This document shows positions 6,250-6,660 of a stretch of 6,660 bases of DNA, piece by piece. The notes under the pieces are model-generated. The model did no database searches. It was not told the origin of the DNA and worked only from the letters and a program-made list of their open reading frames with translations. How positions within the stretch are numbered: position 1 is the stretch's first letter; each line of letters starts with the position of its first letter. The stretch covers positions 1-6,660 of the forward strand of contig JALDAH010000044.1 in the NCBI GenBank assembly GCA_022729275.1. The letters run 5' to 3'. This DNA comes from Candidatus Nanoanaerosalina archaeon. Lineage in GTDB: Archaea > Nanohalarchaeota > Nanosalinia > Nanosalinales > Nanoanaerosalinaceae. A program made the translations under genes and the position numbers.

Positions 6250-6267
6250 TTACAGCGACCTAGTTCT

Positions 6268-6648
6268 CTACCTGTTCTTAGGCCGTTTCCTATCGGACCT
6301 GTTCCGTCTCTTCTTGGCATTTGAAACACCTCTTTTTGATTTTTTTCGGGGTTTAACATGTTTTACGTATTCGGGGTCTTCGATCTTGAGTGCGTGGCCC
6401 TCGACCAGTGCCTCTGTTATTTTTTTGTTGGCTTCGCAGAGTATCCTTGAAAAAGTGGATCTGGAGACATCCATTTCTTCCGCCGCCGCTTCCTGGCTTT
6501 TTTCTTTTTTGTGTTTGAGCCTCAGAGCCTCCAGTTCGTCCGAGTTCAGGTTTATTTGCTCGAGTTTCGACAGAGGTACTCCTTTGGGCTTGTATATGTT
6601 CCACTCCGGTCTTCTCCGTATGCATCTTTTTCTTCTTGGTCGGGGCAT
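6268..6648 (-). CDS. UPF0251 (DUF134) family DNA-binding protein
   Basis: A 126-residue protein with the UPF0251 signature. It has a basic N-terminus MPRPRRKRC (1-9), then YKPKGVPLSKLEQINLNSDE (19-38), EALRLKHKKEKSQEAA (40-55), and the helix-turn-helix VSRSTFSRILCEANKKI (61-77) with the family's closing ALVEGHALKIE (80-90). Members resemble sigma-factor region-4 type helix-turn-helix proteins and are presumed regulators; target and ligand are unknown. The second Cys of the usual N-terminal CxxC-like pair is replaced by Arg (CIRRRPE). Residues ~99-126 form an unusually long Lys/Arg-rich tail (about half the residues basic) that could bind nucleic acid. The start at 6648 is preferred over GTG at 6657 because a GGTG Shine-Dalgarno lies 7 bases ahead. 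It is intact and would be transcribed towards the PrkA chimera, 111 bases away. Confidence 0.88.
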   Translation of the reverse strand: MPRPRRKRCIRRRPEWNIYKPKGVPLSKLEQINLNSDELEALRLKHKKEKSQEAAAEEMDVSRSTFSRILCEANKKITEALVEGHALKIEDPEYVKHVKPRKKSKRGVSNAKKRRNRSDRKRPKNR

Positions 6649-6654
6649 CAAAAA

Positions 6655-6660
6655 CACCTT
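6655..6660 (-). promoter_or_regulatory. Shine-Dalgarno site of the UPF0251 gene
   Basis: AAGGTG at the window edge lies 6-7 bases before the ATG at 6648. It fixes the start at the MPRPRR methionine, as in other family members, and shows that this organism uses Shine-Dalgarno sites for some genes alongside leaderless starts. Confidence 0.55.

Noticed and set aside
1..6660. CRISPR array, tRNA, rRNA or insertion sequence
   Set aside because: No regularly spaced repeats, no tRNA cloverleaf motifs, no rRNA-like stretch, and no transposase or terminal inverted repeats were seen by reading both strands.

Overview
The window looks like archaeal DNA. TATA-like boxes sit about 25-30 bases ahead of several starts with almost no leader. 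A UPF0251/DUF134 protein is present, the PrkA-type AAA+ segment follows the haloarchaeal form of that family closely, and the proteins are rich in Glu/Asp. Base composition is moderate to low and patchy: 17/60 G+C at 121-180 and 35/60 at 2221-2280. A small-genome archaeon living with or near haloarchaea (DPANN, Nanohaloarchaeota-like) fits best, but this is inference and was not tested by phylogeny.

Left part (58-1400, minus strand): a two-gene operon joined by an ATGA overlap. The upstream gene is a chimera. Its first ~120 residues are the FAD-binding start of an NAD(P)/FAD amine-oxidase or phytoene-desaturase-like protein. Its last ~70 residues are the C-terminal tail of an Eco57I-type (type IIG) restriction-methylation enzyme. 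The downstream gene pairs CBS-like domains with a HEPN domain carrying an RNxxxH motif.

Centre (1591-3566): the healthy part of the window. A complete class I methyltransferase (minus) is divergent from a two-gene plus-strand operon of a nucleotidyltransferase-fold protein and a HIT hydrolase. All look intact, with leaderless-type promoters in the 145-bp divergent spacer.

Right part (3571-6252, minus strand): a run of broken genes. From downstream to upstream these are: a full-length polysaccharide deacetylase interrupted by one in-frame TGA; the C-terminal half of an alpha/beta hydrolase with two in-frame stops, whose frame begins at a TGATG overlap; and a PrkA AAA+ segment that lost its N-terminus and everything after Walker B and is joined in frame to an unrelated HExxH-containing protein. 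An intact UPF0251 DNA-binding protein with a very basic tail closes the window.

The most striking theme is the repeated in-frame joining of unrelated gene halves. It marks either a recombining, decaying accessory region (partly restriction/defence in origin) or an assembly mosaic. Two more positive leads are the CBS-HEPN protein coupled to a restriction-enzyme tail, and the nucleotidyltransferase-HIT pair, which could be a nucleotidylation writer and eraser.
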